From: Bdellovibrio sp. KM01 | GTDB lineage: Bacteria > Bdellovibrionota > Bdellovibrionia > Bdellovibrionales > Bdellovibrionaceae | NCBI RefSeq assembly: GCF_013752535.1 | Contig: NZ_CP058348.1 | Coordinates: 1,116,001 to 1,180,000 of the forward strand | Direction of reading: 5' to 3' | DNA: 64,000 nucleotides | Shown here: piece by piece, positions 51,834-60,340 of the stretch | Position numbering within the stretch: the stretch's first letter is position 1 | How the letters are laid out: every line of letters begins with the position of its first letter | The notes under the pieces: model-generated | Told to the model about the DNA's origin: nothing | The model's input: the letters and a program-made list of their open reading frames with translations, nothing else | The model's database searches: none | Made by a program: the position numbers and the translations under genes

Positions 51834-52730
51834 ATGAAGAACGCAGAAAAAAACATCATCTTGGGTACCATCGATGAAATTCTGGAAGAACATTTCGAGC
51901 AGAAAAAGAATGAGGTGGCAGGCTTTGTAAACCGCCATTTCAGTTTAAATGAAGCAGTTAAAATCCAGCGGCAGTCTGTTTTGTTGGATCTGGTTTTTTA
52001 TCCCTTGAACGCCCTGTGGGCTATTCCATTTTTGACGGCTAAAAAAGGGATTGAAATCGCTGATAAATTGGGCTGGTCTCAAGGAAATTCGCTCATTAAA
52101 AAAGTTCCCTCGGGCTTCAAAACACGCTATCAGAAAGTTTCTGAAAGAATATTACTGGATGAATTTCTGGCGTCCTCCCAAGATGAGGTATTTCAGAAAA
52201 TCCAAAAAGAACTTCAGCTGGATTCGCATTTCTCTGAAGGTGAACTCGCGCAAATAAAAAGAAAAATGTCAGATCTTTATAAAGAAGAGGTCGATAGGTT
52301 TTCGTCTGCCCAGGTGTTGGTGACGGATTTAATCACCACTGTACTTACATTGTGCGTAGGTAAAATGTTTTTCAATGACGGAGGTTTGGGAGTGACGGGG
52401 ATGGGATCAAAAATTGCCCGTAACGTCGCAAACAAAGATGCGGCAGAACATTTCTTTTTTGGTAAGAATTTAGGTGCTGCTTTTTACAGTGCTTTTCCGG
52501 TGGCTCCGACGCAAACTCAGGTTGTGGCGGCCACTTTGGGAGTTGGATTGCTACTTACTGTTTGTAGCATTGCGGTCGCGGTTTTTAGTGATCCTTTGCG
52601 TAAGGTATTGGGTATTCAAGGATACAAATTGACCACACTCGTTCAGTCGCTTGAGCAAAACCTTTATGTGCTTCTTAAGAACGAAATCAAAAATAAAATG
52701 AAGCAAAATAAGGGCTCCATAGCGGCTTAA
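51834..52730 (+). CDS. Membrane protein resembling DUF6635, function unknown
   Basis: A 298-residue protein. The N-terminus (DEILEEHFEQKKNEVAGFVNRHFSLNEAVKIQRQSVLLDLVFYPLNALWAIPFL) is, from memory, like the DUF6635 family; at least two membrane segments are seen (about 165-180 and 228-248). GTG or alternative starts are not needed: ATG 51834 follows GAGGAAGC. It lies alone before an acetyltransferase gene. The family name is a weak assignment. Confidence 0.7.
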   Translation: MKNAEKNIILGTIDEILEEHFEQKKNEVAGFVNRHFSLNEAVKIQRQSVLLDLVFYPLNALWAIPFLTAKKGIEIADKLGWSQGNSLIKKVPSGFKTRYQKVSERILLDEFLASSQDEVFQKIQKELQLDSHFSEGELAQIKRKMSDLYKEEVDRFSSAQVLVTDLITTVLTLCVGKMFFNDGGLGVTGMGSKIARNVANKDAAEHFFFGKNLGAAFYSAFPVAPTQTQVVAATLGVGLLLTVCSIAVAVFSDPLRKVLGIQGYKLTTLVQSLEQNLYVLLKNEIKNKMKQNKGSIAA

Positions 52731-52817
52731 TTTTCCGAAAATCTGCGTTGCCACAGACGGGCTTTATAATTCGTGCGACCTCGCTAAGTGTGCGGTATCA
52801 CCTATTGTGAGGTGGTT

Positions 52818-53381
52818 GTGGAGAAAGCAAAAACTGAAAAAGAAAAAATGCTCGCTGGCGAATTGTATATCGCGGATGCGGCTTTGCAAGCTGAGCAGAT
52901 CTTGGTGCAACAGCGAGTTTTGGAATACAACCAATCAAATCCAGCCGACACAGAAAAACGCACAGCGCTCTTACAAGATATCTTTGACGACGTGGGCGAG
53001 AGAGTGACTGTGCGCCCACCGTTTCACGTGGATTACGGCAGTAATACTTCCATCGGGGCGCGCACATTTATCAATTTCAATGCAGTATTTTTGGACTGCA
53101 ATAAAATCACCATCGGCGAGGACTGTCAGATTGCGCCGGGGGTGCAATTCTATACAGCCACTCATCCCTTGGATTCAAAGACTCGAAAAAGTGGGTTGGA
53201 ATCAGCGCATCCCATTACTATTGGTAACAACGTGTGGTTGGGTGGCAATGTCATCATTTGTCCCGGTGTCACTATAGGAGATAATACGGTGGTGGGGGCT
53301 GGGGCGGTTGTGACCAAAAGCCTTCCGGCGAACGTATTAGCTGTGGGAAATCCTGCAAGAGTCATCAGAGAGATTAGTTAA
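52818..53381 (+). CDS. maa: Hexapeptide-repeat O-acetyltransferase (maltose/galactoside type)
   Basis: A 187-residue protein. EKEKMLAGELYIADAALQAEQ is the N-terminal helix of the Maa/LacA family, and the rest (SIGARTFINFNAVFLDC, IAPGVQFYTATHPLD, GNNVWLGGNVIICPGVTIGDNTVVGAGAVV) is a left-handed beta-helix. The catalytic His lies in YTATHPLD. I chose GTG 52818, with GAGG 6 bp upstream; an earlier GTG at 52788 would add ten residues without a site. Substrate unknown. Confidence 0.88.
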   Translation: MEKAKTEKEKMLAGELYIADAALQAEQILVQQRVLEYNQSNPADTEKRTALLQDIFDDVGERVTVRPPFHVDYGSNTSIGARTFINFNAVFLDCNKITIGEDCQIAPGVQFYTATHPLDSKTRKSGLESAHPITIGNNVWLGGNVIICPGVTIGDNTVVGAGAVVTKSLPANVLAVGNPARVIREIS

Positions 53382-53389
53382 GGTTTCGA

Positions 53390-53424
53390 CTGCGGCGCAT
53401 TCCGAAAAGGGAACTGTTACCTTT
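53390..53424 (-). repeat. REP-like element, GGTAACAGTTC family, copy 3 (reverse)
   Basis: On the minus strand it reads AAGGTAACAGTTCCCTTTTC followed by GGAATGCGCCGCAG, as in copy 1. It lies between the acetyltransferase stop and hutI and is bracketed by an 11 bp direct repeat, TTAAGGTTTCG (53378-53388 and 53424-53434). Confidence 0.7.
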
Positions 53425-53450
53425 TAAGGTTTCGTGTTTTACTAAAGTCT

Positions 53451-54689
53451 ATGATTTTAATTCGCGATATTTCGACATTATTGACGATGGCAGGGGCGGC
53501 TTCCAAAGATGGCCGTCGTGTGACTGAAGCTGATTTGGGAATCTCTCAAAAACAGGCGATCTTAATAGATAAAGGCGTGATCCAATGGATCGGGCCTTCA
53601 GGCAAAGTGCCAAAACAATTTGCGAAATCTAAAATCAAAGAAGTCAGCGCCAAAGGTTTGACCGTGTTGCCGGGCTTTATCGAGTGCCACACGCATTTGA
53701 TTTATGCTGGTAATCGTGCGGCTGAATTTGAACTGCGCAACAATGGAGTTTCCTATCAAGAAATCGCTGCCAAGGGTGGCGGTATTTTGTCGACCATGAA
53801 AAACACTCGTCAATCTTCCGTCGGGGAACTTGCACGCACGGGACAAGAGCGCCTGGATCACTTTGTTTCTCAAGGTGTGACGACAGTGGAAATCAAATCC
53901 GGTTATGCGCTTAATCTAAAAGACGAGATGAAGGTTTTGCAGAGTGTACAAAAGCTTGAGGGCGCTCGTACGGTCGCGACTTTCTTAGGAGCCCATGCTC
54001 TTCCTCCAGAATTTAAAACTTACGAAAGTTATCTGCAGCATCTGGGCGACGTGGTTTTGCCACAAGTTAAGAAAAAGAAACTCGCTTCGCGTGTGGATGT
54101 CTTTATCGAAAAGGGGTTTTTCCCTTTGGCAGAGTCTGAAAAATACCTGCGCCGGGCTCAAGAGCTGGGGTTTGATGTTTTGATTCATGCGGATCAAATG
54201 ACTTTGTCGGGTGGGGCGGATCTTGCTGTTAAGCTGGGGGCTTTATCGGGTGATCATCTTTTGCAAATCACAGATAAAGAAATCAAGAATCTTGCAAACT
54301 CCAATGTCACTTGCGTGATGCTGCCGACGGCGGATCTTTATACCAGAACGAATTATCCCAAAGCCAAAGAATTGATCGAAGCAGGGGCCCGCGTGGCACT
54401 TGCGACAGATTTCAATCCCGGCACTTCTCCAACTCAAGAATTGAACTTGGTGGGGTTGCTAGCGCGCCTGGAAATGAAGATGACTCTGCCACAAGTCCTA
54501 TCCGCTTATACCGTAGGTGCGGCCCACGCTTTAAATTTACATAAAGAGATCGGATCTTTGGAAGTTGGCAAGTCTGCTGATATTTTGTGCATTGATCAGA
54601 GCTGGGATTGCCTGTTCTACTCGGTAGGTGAACGTCCGAAGAAGCTGGTTTTCTCTCGAGGAAAGAAGATTTTCGACAGCCTTAAATAA
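53451..54689 (+). CDS. hutI: Imidazolonepropionase
   Basis: A 412-residue metal-dependent amidohydrolase, the third step of histidine use, opening the imidazolone ring to formimino-glutamate. Signatures are GFIECHTHLIYAGNRAAEFELRNNGVSYQEIAAKGGGI (metal His pair), KSGYAL and LATDFNPGTSPT (metal Asp). Start ATG 53451 has only a weak site upstream. hutH and hutU lie over 30 kb away, and no hutG or hutF gene is seen, so the last step must be encoded elsewhere. Confidence 0.95.
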   Translation: MILIRDISTLLTMAGAASKDGRRVTEADLGISQKQAILIDKGVIQWIGPSGKVPKQFAKSKIKEVSAKGLTVLPGFIECHTHLIYAGNRAAEFELRNNGVSYQEIAAKGGGILSTMKNTRQSSVGELARTGQERLDHFVSQGVTTVEIKSGYALNLKDEMKVLQSVQKLEGARTVATFLGAHALPPEFKTYESYLQHLGDVVLPQVKKKKLASRVDVFIEKGFFPLAESEKYLRRAQELGFDVLIHADQMTLSGGADLAVKLGALSGDHLLQITDKEIKNLANSNVTCVMLPTADLYTRTNYPKAKELIEAGARVALATDFNPGTSPTQELNLVGLLARLEMKMTLPQVLSAYTVGAAHALNLHKEIGSLEVGKSADILCIDQSWDCLFYSVGERPKKLVFSRGKKIFDSLK

Positions 54690-54795
54690 TTCAATGCGTC
54701 GCAAATTTAAGAATCTTACATAGATTATAAATTTTTGTTTGAACTAGGAGCTCTTTTCTTTCTAGTCTTGTGGTGTATCCGGGGGGAGCAACAAG

Positions 54796-55224
54796 ATGAG
54801 ATCATCGTACACGACATTAATGCAGTCGAAGTATTTCAATCCTGCGTTTAACAGCGCCATCTTTGATGGGCCCGTTCGAATCTACTTTGCTCAGTTTCAT
54901 GAAGCTTTGGCTTTGAAAATCTACTTTATGATTCAACAGCAGTTGTCTGCCGAGACTGCAAAAGCCAAAGAAGCCGCAAAAGCTTCCGGCGCTAACATCC
55001 TGGTGATGGTTTACCCAACTTCTGACAGTTTCCAACTTTCCTTCGAAAATGCTAAAACCGAGAATCCTCTGGAATGCGAAAAATGGGGTGAAGACGTAGT
55101 CATCGGATTACGTGGACCGCTCGAAGATGAGAATTTGGATCTATTAATCGATACTTTGCGTATGACTATGAACAACTGGCAGCCAGCTAGTCTAGTTCGT
55201 CCTAGCGCAATCCAAGAACTCTGA
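54796..55224 (+). CDS. Small cytoplasmic protein, unknown function
   Basis: A 142-residue protein without signal peptide. An alpha/beta pattern is seen (FHEALALKIYFMIQQQL, ILVMVYPTSDSFQLSF). No recognised motif. GGGGGGAGC lies upstream of ATG 54796. It lies 13 bp before a prepilin-like gene, and may share its transcript. Confidence 0.65.
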   Translation: MRSSYTTLMQSKYFNPAFNSAIFDGPVRIYFAQFHEALALKIYFMIQQQLSAETAKAKEAAKASGANILVMVYPTSDSFQLSFENAKTENPLECEKWGEDVVIGLRGPLEDENLDLLIDTLRMTMNNWQPASLVRPSAIQEL

Positions 55225-55237
55225 TATCATAAACGAT

Positions 55238-55423
55238 ATGAATAAACGCGGTCAGATCGTGGTGGAGTATGTGCTCCTCCTGGTTATTGCAACAGGCGTG
55301 GCAGCTTTGCTCGTCAGTCAACTTGTCAGTCGTAACACTGATAAGCCCGGCGTTTTAACGGCTCAGTGGCAACTGATTCTAAACGCCGTCGGCGCCGACA
55401 TCCCCGATTCCAATAAAAAATAG
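55238..55423 (+). CDS. Prepilin-like small protein with class III-type signal
   Basis: A 61-residue protein. NKRGQIVVEYVLLLVIATGVAALLV has a positive start, a Gly-Gln cleavage point and Glu at +5, then a hydrophobic helix, the layout of archaeal-type (class III) and Flp prepilins. The tail after the helix is short. The peptidase and assembly genes are not in the window. Its TAG stop (55421-55423) lies in the GGTAACAG repeat at 55421-55437. Confidence 0.65.
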   Translation: MNKRGQIVVEYVLLLVIATGVAALLVSQLVSRNTDKPGVLTAQWQLILNAVGADIPDSNKK

Positions 55424-55437
55424 GTAACAGTTCCCTA
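55421..55437. repeat. REP-like element, GGTAACAGTTC family, short copy 4
   Basis: TAGGTAACAGTTCCCTA, starting TAGG and ending CCTA. Its first three bases are the stop codon of the plus-strand prepilin-like gene, and its last three are the stop codon of the convergent acyltransferase gene. Confidence 0.75.
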
Positions 55438-56205
55438 CAAGAATGGATTTCCGCGTTTTTGGATTTCTTCTTCGATCGCTGCCTGCATTTTTTCTTGAAT
55501 GTCCTGGGCGATTTCGTGCACCAATTCGGCGTCTTCAACCGCTTCTGGTTTGTAAGGCAGGTGAATGGGTTCCAGGAAACGAATGCGCCATTTTGCTGGC
55601 AACGGGATGATATTCAAAGGAAGTGGAATCACCGAACCTTTTAGGAATTTGGTGAATTTAAGCTTTTTTAGATTGATATGGGTTTCTTCTGCTCCCAAAA
55701 TCACCACCGGAACAATGGGGCTTTGAGTTTCTAAAGCCATACGCACAAAACCGCGTTTGAATTCCTGCAATTGATAGCGTTTTGAAGTCGGTTTAAAGTT
55801 TCCGGCTTCGCCCTCGGGGAAAAGTACGATGGCATTTCCTTTTTTAAGTGAGTTCACGCCGTTTTCATAGGTCGCTTCCGTAAAACCCATTTTGTGAGCG
55901 GGGATAGCGGTCGTTTCTGTTAAAAACCAAAAATGGTGAGTTAAAACCCTTGGAACTCGTTTGCCTTCTTGTTGGACGATGTGCCCAAGCAAAAAAGCAT
56001 CGAATCCCGAGTATCCCGAGTGGTTGGGAGCGATCACACAGGCGCCACGGCGGGGAATATTTTCGGCCCCTAAAATTTCCATACGGAAGTATTTGCGAAG
56101 GATCTCAAGCAGAAAACGGGGAAGCACTCGAAAGATCAAGGTGTCCTTGTCGAGGTTCTTCAATCCGAAGATTTTTTCGTTGGGTTTCTGCAAGAAATTC
56201 ATCAT
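55435..56205 (-). CDS. Lysophospholipid acyltransferase family protein
   Basis: A 256-residue protein of the PlsC/LPLAT superfamily, which moves acyl groups to glycerolipids. Instead of the usual HxxxxD, the site reads NHSGYSGFD, with a His-to-Asp spacing of seven, as in the MGAT-like branch. FPEGEAGNF is the second block. Start ATG 56203-56205, or the next ATG codon, has only a weak site. It is divergent from glpK with 51 bp between them, and its stop codon is in the repeat at 55421. Confidence 0.82.
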   Translation of the reverse strand: MMNFLQKPNEKIFGLKNLDKDTLIFRVLPRFLLEILRKYFRMEILGAENIPRRGACVIAPNHSGYSGFDAFLLGHIVQQEGKRVPRVLTHHFWFLTETTAIPAHKMGFTEATYENGVNSLKKGNAIVLFPEGEAGNFKPTSKRYQLQEFKRGFVRMALETQSPIVPVVILGAEETHINLKKLKFTKFLKGSVIPLPLNIIPLPAKWRIRFLEPIHLPYKPEAVEDAELVHEIAQDIQEKMQAAIEEEIQKRGNPFL

Positions 56206-56256
56206 GATAATTCTCAGGCCCCATGTTGCTTCATCGATAGTTTTTGAGGTGAATTT

Positions 56257-57741
56257 ATGTCTTCTAGTTTTATCATGGCGATTGATCAAGGAACAACCAG
56301 CTCGAGGGTTTGCATAATCAATCAAGCCGGAGGTCTCGTTTCTGAGGCTCGTGAAACCTTCAAACAAATTTTCCCTCAACCAGGTTGGGTGGAACACGAT
56401 CCTGAGGACATTTGGTTTACGACACAAAGATCGATGCGTCTGGCGATTGAAAAAGCGAAAATCAATGCTTCAGCGATCAAAGCCATTGGAATCACCAATC
56501 AACGTGAAACAGTGATGGTGTGGGATAAGAAAACTGGCAAATCTGTTTACAACGCCATCGTATGGCAATGCCGCCGCACTCAAGCACAGTGTGAAAAATT
56601 AAAGAAAAACAAAAAAGAGAAAATGATCACGGCGAAAACCGGTTTGGTGTTGGATCCGTATTTTTCGGCGACGAAAATTCAATGGATTCTTACCAATGTT
56701 AAAGGCGCAAAAGAACGTGCTCGCAATGGTGAATTGTTGGCCGGCACTGTGGATACATATTTGCTGTCGCGTTTGACCCAGGGTGAATCCCATAAAACAG
56801 ATGTTACTAATGCTTCTCGTACGATGCTGATGAACATTCACACAGGCTGGTGGGATGAGGAGCTGACAAAACTTTTTGGCGTGCCAGAAAGTATGCTCCC
56901 TGAAATCTGTCCTTCGAATGCTGATTTCGGCACAACCCGCGGTTTGGGTTTTATGCCCGATGGAATTCCTATTTGCGGAATCCTGGGTGATCAGCAGTCA
57001 GCTCTTTTTGGTCAGGCTTGTTACGATGTCGGAGAGTCGAAATGTACTTTTGGCACAGGAAGTTTTCTTTTGCTGAACACGGGTAAAAAAGCTGTGAAGT
57101 CGAAAAACAGATTGCTCACGACGATTGCCTGGAAACTTAAAGACGGTGACATGACTTATGCACTTGAAGGCGGTGCCTTTGTTTGCGGAGCTGCGGTTCA
57201 GTGGCTTCGAGATGGCTTGGGCTTATTCCAACAGTCATCGGAAATTGAAGCGCTGGCAAAAACTGTTGAAACGACGGATGGCGTGGAGTTCGTTCCGGCT
57301 TTGACGGGATTGGGAGCTCCTCACTGGCAACCCGAGGCACGTGGCGTGATTTGTGGTTTGACCCGCGGAACGACCAAGGCCCACATTGCGCGTGCGACTT
57401 TGGAAGCTATGGCATTGCAAAATGTGGATATCCTGGTCACGATGGAAAAGGACTTGGGTAAAAAAGTGCGCTCTGTGCGAGTTGACGGTGGCGCCGCTGC
57501 CAATGATCTGTTGATGCAAATGCAGGCGGACTATACCGGTGTGAATGTGATTCGCCCGAAAAATCTGGAAACGACAGCCTTGGGGGCTGCTTTTATGGCG
57601 GGGCTGGGTTGTGGTTTCTGGAAAGACATTAAAGAAATTAAAAAAATCTGGGCAACTGACAAGGAATTTAAAGTTAAAATGTCTACCAAGGAACGTAATG
57701 CTCGCAAGGTTCGTTGGGAAAAGGCGTTGAGCAGAGTTTAG
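56257..57741 (+). CDS. glpK: Glycerol kinase
   Basis: A 494-residue ATP-dependent kinase of the FGGY family that makes sn-glycerol 3-phosphate for lipid synthesis or catabolism. MAIDQGTTSSRVCIIN, GITNQRETVMVWDKKTG, TDVTNASRTMLMNIHT, and GDQQSALFGQAC are typical. GAGGTGAA precedes ATG 56257. The stop is 1 bp before the PilZ gene, so the two may be co-transcribed. No glpF or glpD is near. Confidence 0.95.
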   Translation: MSSSFIMAIDQGTTSSRVCIINQAGGLVSEARETFKQIFPQPGWVEHDPEDIWFTTQRSMRLAIEKAKINASAIKAIGITNQRETVMVWDKKTGKSVYNAIVWQCRRTQAQCEKLKKNKKEKMITAKTGLVLDPYFSATKIQWILTNVKGAKERARNGELLAGTVDTYLLSRLTQGESHKTDVTNASRTMLMNIHTGWWDEELTKLFGVPESMLPEICPSNADFGTTRGLGFMPDGIPICGILGDQQSALFGQACYDVGESKCTFGTGSFLLLNTGKKAVKSKNRLLTTIAWKLKDGDMTYALEGGAFVCGAAVQWLRDGLGLFQQSSEIEALAKTVETTDGVEFVPALTGLGAPHWQPEARGVICGLTRGTTKAHIARATLEAMALQNVDILVTMEKDLGKKVRSVRVDGGAAANDLLMQMQADYTGVNVIRPKNLETTALGAAFMAGLGCGFWKDIKEIKKIWATDKEFKVKMSTKERNARKVRWEKALSRV

Positions 57742-57742
57742 A

Positions 57743-58429
57743 ATGCAACTAGGTCAAAATATTTTTAAGAAAGTTCCGGTTTCGGAAAAAAAATTTCTTT
57801 TCCGAGAACTGGCTCATGACAAGATTCAAGTCTCCGTCAAGGGTGATGACGATTCGTTTTTTAATCTGATCGCCGTGCAAACGGAAAGAGATGAAGATCT
57901 TCTTTGCCATCACACTTCTAATTCTAAAATGTTCACGAAAAACCAATCGGTTGTAGTGAACTTTATGTTTAAAAATGAACGTTATTTCTTCCGCACAGAT
58001 CTGGTGTTTTCCACGGGCTGGGCGCATTTAAGAATAGACGGGGATTTGTTCCAGCTGCAAAGACGGGCCAATGCTCGCATTGATCTTCCGCAAAAGTACG
58101 ATGGCGTATTCAATCTCATGCAGCATAATGCCCAAAAGTTTTTCATCGATTGCAAGATCCTGGATATCAGTGCTGGTGGCGTGCGTGTCGCCATGGCGAA
58201 TGACATTCCTGCATTTAAAGAAGGCGATAATATTCGCGGCACTGTGCGCCTGGGAATTCGTCGTCCCATCGAATTTGAATTGGAAGTGCGTTTTTCTTCC
58301 AGTAAAGATGGAATTCAAACCGCCGGAATGCAATTTAAAAACGTAGACACTCGCATGGAAAGTCGCCTGCTAAGTCTGATGGTGGATTTACAGCGCGAGA
58401 TTTTCATTAAGTATCCGTCACAGAAATAA
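57743..58429 (+). CDS. PilZ-domain protein, c-di-GMP receptor
   Basis: A 228-residue protein. The c-di-GMP-binding motif RxxxR is in QRRANARIDLP (about 105-115) and the D/NxSxxG motif in DISAGGVRV (about 140-148), both intact, so it should bind c-di-GMP. The first about 95 residues look like a YcgR-N-type or similar beta domain. It lies directly after glpK; its role (motility, envelope or sugar-lipid) is unknown. Confidence 0.9.
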   Translation: MQLGQNIFKKVPVSEKKFLFRELAHDKIQVSVKGDDDSFFNLIAVQTERDEDLLCHHTSNSKMFTKNQSVVVNFMFKNERYFFRTDLVFSTGWAHLRIDGDLFQLQRRANARIDLPQKYDGVFNLMQHNAQKFFIDCKILDISAGGVRVAMANDIPAFKEGDNIRGTVRLGIRRPIEFELEVRFSSSKDGIQTAGMQFKNVDTRMESRLLSLMVDLQREIFIKYPSQK

Positions 58430-58477
58430 ATCCAAAAAGCTCTACCCAAGATTCGTGACTGCACCGAGAATGGAGTC

Positions 58478-59728
58478 ATGAACGTTGAGCTTCCGAAAAG
58501 AAAATTCACTCAGTTTATCGGTCCCGGTGTTTTAGTGGCCGTTGGCTATATGGACCCGGGTAATTGGGCCACCGATCTTGAAGCGGGTTCCCGTTTCGGT
58601 TTCAATCTTCTTTGTGTCATTTTGTTTTCCTCTGTCGCAGCGATGTTATTGCAATCGATCTGCGTACGCGTGGGCGTGGTGACTGGAAAAGATCTGGCAG
58701 AACTTTGCCGGGATCAATATCGTCCCTGGGTGAAAAATATCCTATGGGTCTTGGCCGAGATCGCCATCATCGCAACAGATATCGCCGAAGTCTTAGGAAC
58801 AGCCTTAGCCTTTAATATGATTCTGGGAGTTTGGGTTGAAAATGGGATCTTACTGACGGCATTTAACATGGTCTTTATCTTTATATTGCAAGGTAAAGGC
58901 ATGCGCAGGATTGAAGCAATCGTGCTCGCGTTTGTCTTAATGATCTTGCTGTGTTTTGTGGTGCAGGTTTTCCTAAGCTCGCCGCCGTGGTGGGAGGTTC
59001 TAAATGGTTATATTCCTAAACCCAGCTCCTTCAATACGGCGCACGCGTGGTACGTGGCGATCGGTATTATGGGAGCAACGGTGATGCCGCATAATTTGTA
59101 CCTGCATACGGCGGTGGTGCAAAGTCGGGTGATCAAGGACACTCCCGCGGAACTGAAATATTCGATTCGCATGATTACGTGGGAAGTGATCTTAAGTTTG
59201 GCAATCGCGTTCTTTATTAATTCGGCGATCCTGATCGTGTCGGCATCAGTCTTTCACTTAAATCACTATTATGAAATCACAGAGATTCAGGATGCTTACA
59301 AATTGCTAAGTCCTTTATTGGGAGCAAGTGCTGCGAGTTTCTTGTTCGCGTTGGCATTGTTTGCGGCGGGACAAAGTTCAACAATTACAGGAGCCATTGC
59401 GGGACAGGTGATCCTGGAAGGATTTATGCATTTCCATATGCCAGTCTGGATTCGCCGCGCGATTGCGCGAGTCCTGGCGATCATCCCAGCATGGATTGGT
59501 GTGCATTATATGGGCGAGCACGCTGTCGGAAGACTGCTGGTGGGAACACAAGTGATCTTAAGTCTGCAGTTGCCGTTTGCGGTGGTTCCGCTGTTGATGT
59601 TTGCTTGTTCTAAAACTCTGATGAAAGACTGGGCTTTGTCTGCAAAGTTTAAAGCGGCGGGGTGGAGTATTTGTGCCATCATCATCGCAGCCAACGTTTA
59701 TATGTTGATGCGTTTGATTCAGGAATAA
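58478..59728 (+). CDS. mntH: Nramp-family divalent metal transporter
   Basis: A 416-residue membrane protein with about eleven helices. DPGNWATDLEAG (about 26-37) and MPHNLYLHTAVV (about 203-214) are the metal-binding helices 1 and 6 of the family; proton-coupled uptake of Mn2+ (or Fe2+) is expected. A 48 bp gap and no visible MntR box separate it from the PilZ gene. It ends in a hairpin shared with the convergent cNMP gene. Confidence 0.93.
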   Translation: MNVELPKRKFTQFIGPGVLVAVGYMDPGNWATDLEAGSRFGFNLLCVILFSSVAAMLLQSICVRVGVVTGKDLAELCRDQYRPWVKNILWVLAEIAIIATDIAEVLGTALAFNMILGVWVENGILLTAFNMVFIFILQGKGMRRIEAIVLAFVLMILLCFVVQVFLSSPPWWEVLNGYIPKPSSFNTAHAWYVAIGIMGATVMPHNLYLHTAVVQSRVIKDTPAELKYSIRMITWEVILSLAIAFFINSAILIVSASVFHLNHYYEITEIQDAYKLLSPLLGASAASFLFALALFAAGQSSTITGAIAGQVILEGFMHFHMPVWIRRAIARVLAIIPAWIGVHYMGEHAVGRLLVGTQVILSLQLPFAVVPLLMFACSKTLMKDWALSAKFKAAGWSICAIIIAANVYMLMRLIQE

Positions 59729-59730
59729 AA

Positions 59731-59757
59731 AAAAAGCCCACTCGAAGTGGGCTTTTT
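59731..59757. terminator. Bidirectional hairpin terminator
   Basis: AAAAAGCCCACT and AGTGGGCTTTTT pair around CGA, between the Nramp gene and the convergent cNMP gene. Confidence 0.9.
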
Positions 59758-59762
59758 AATTT

Positions 59763-60137
59763 TTAAACTTGTTGGTCTTTTTGTTCGTCCATTATTTTTT
59801 TCAGACGGCCCACAAATGATTTCAGCATGCAGTTGGCCCAGACAGGGAGATCGTTTAAAAGTTCTTGAAATCCGTCTTCAGAAACTCGAACCACCACCAC
59901 GTCTGTCACGCACTTTGCAGAAGCGGAGCGGGGAGCATTGTCTAACAGAGCGAACTCGCCAAAGGATTCACCATCGGCAATGCGGTTGATTTCCACTTCT
60001 TTGCCCGCGCGATCCAGGGTGCAGATTTTAACTGTGCCGGTTTCGATGATGTAGAAATGCTTTTCTACGTCGCCTTGAAAGAAAATAAATTCGCCGGCTT
60101 TATATTCCTGTTTGTGTAACTGCTCGAGTGCTGACAT
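59763..60137 (-). CDS. Stand-alone cyclic-nucleotide-binding domain protein
   Basis: A 124-residue protein made only of a Crp-type cNMP domain: EYKAGEFIFFQGDVEKHFYIIETGTVKI, then GESFGEFALLDNAPRSASAKCVTDVVVVRV, which is the phosphate-binding cassette. No HTH or enzyme domain follows, so it may act by protein contact, with cAMP or cGMP as ligand. ATG 60135-60137 has AGAGG about eight bases upstream; I rejected a longer frame. Confidence 0.85.
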   Translation of the reverse strand: MSALEQLHKQEYKAGEFIFFQGDVEKHFYIIETGTVKICTLDRAGKEVEINRIADGESFGEFALLDNAPRSASAKCVTDVVVVRVSEDGFQELLNDLPVWANCMLKSFVGRLKKIMDEQKDQQV

Positions 60138-60340
60138 CCGTATCGCCTCTGGTTTTTTGATTTTATACAAGAATTGTACACAGAATTGCGGACTGCAAGC
60201 AAGAGGGTTGAATTTGTCGAAAATGCGGTCTTATCGTGGACTCATGAAGATGAAATACGTTTTACCCCGGTTATGGTCAGTTTGGCGAAGACAGGATAGG
60301 GACGACGTCAGAACCGGGCGCCGTCCGCTGGGTTTTCCGA

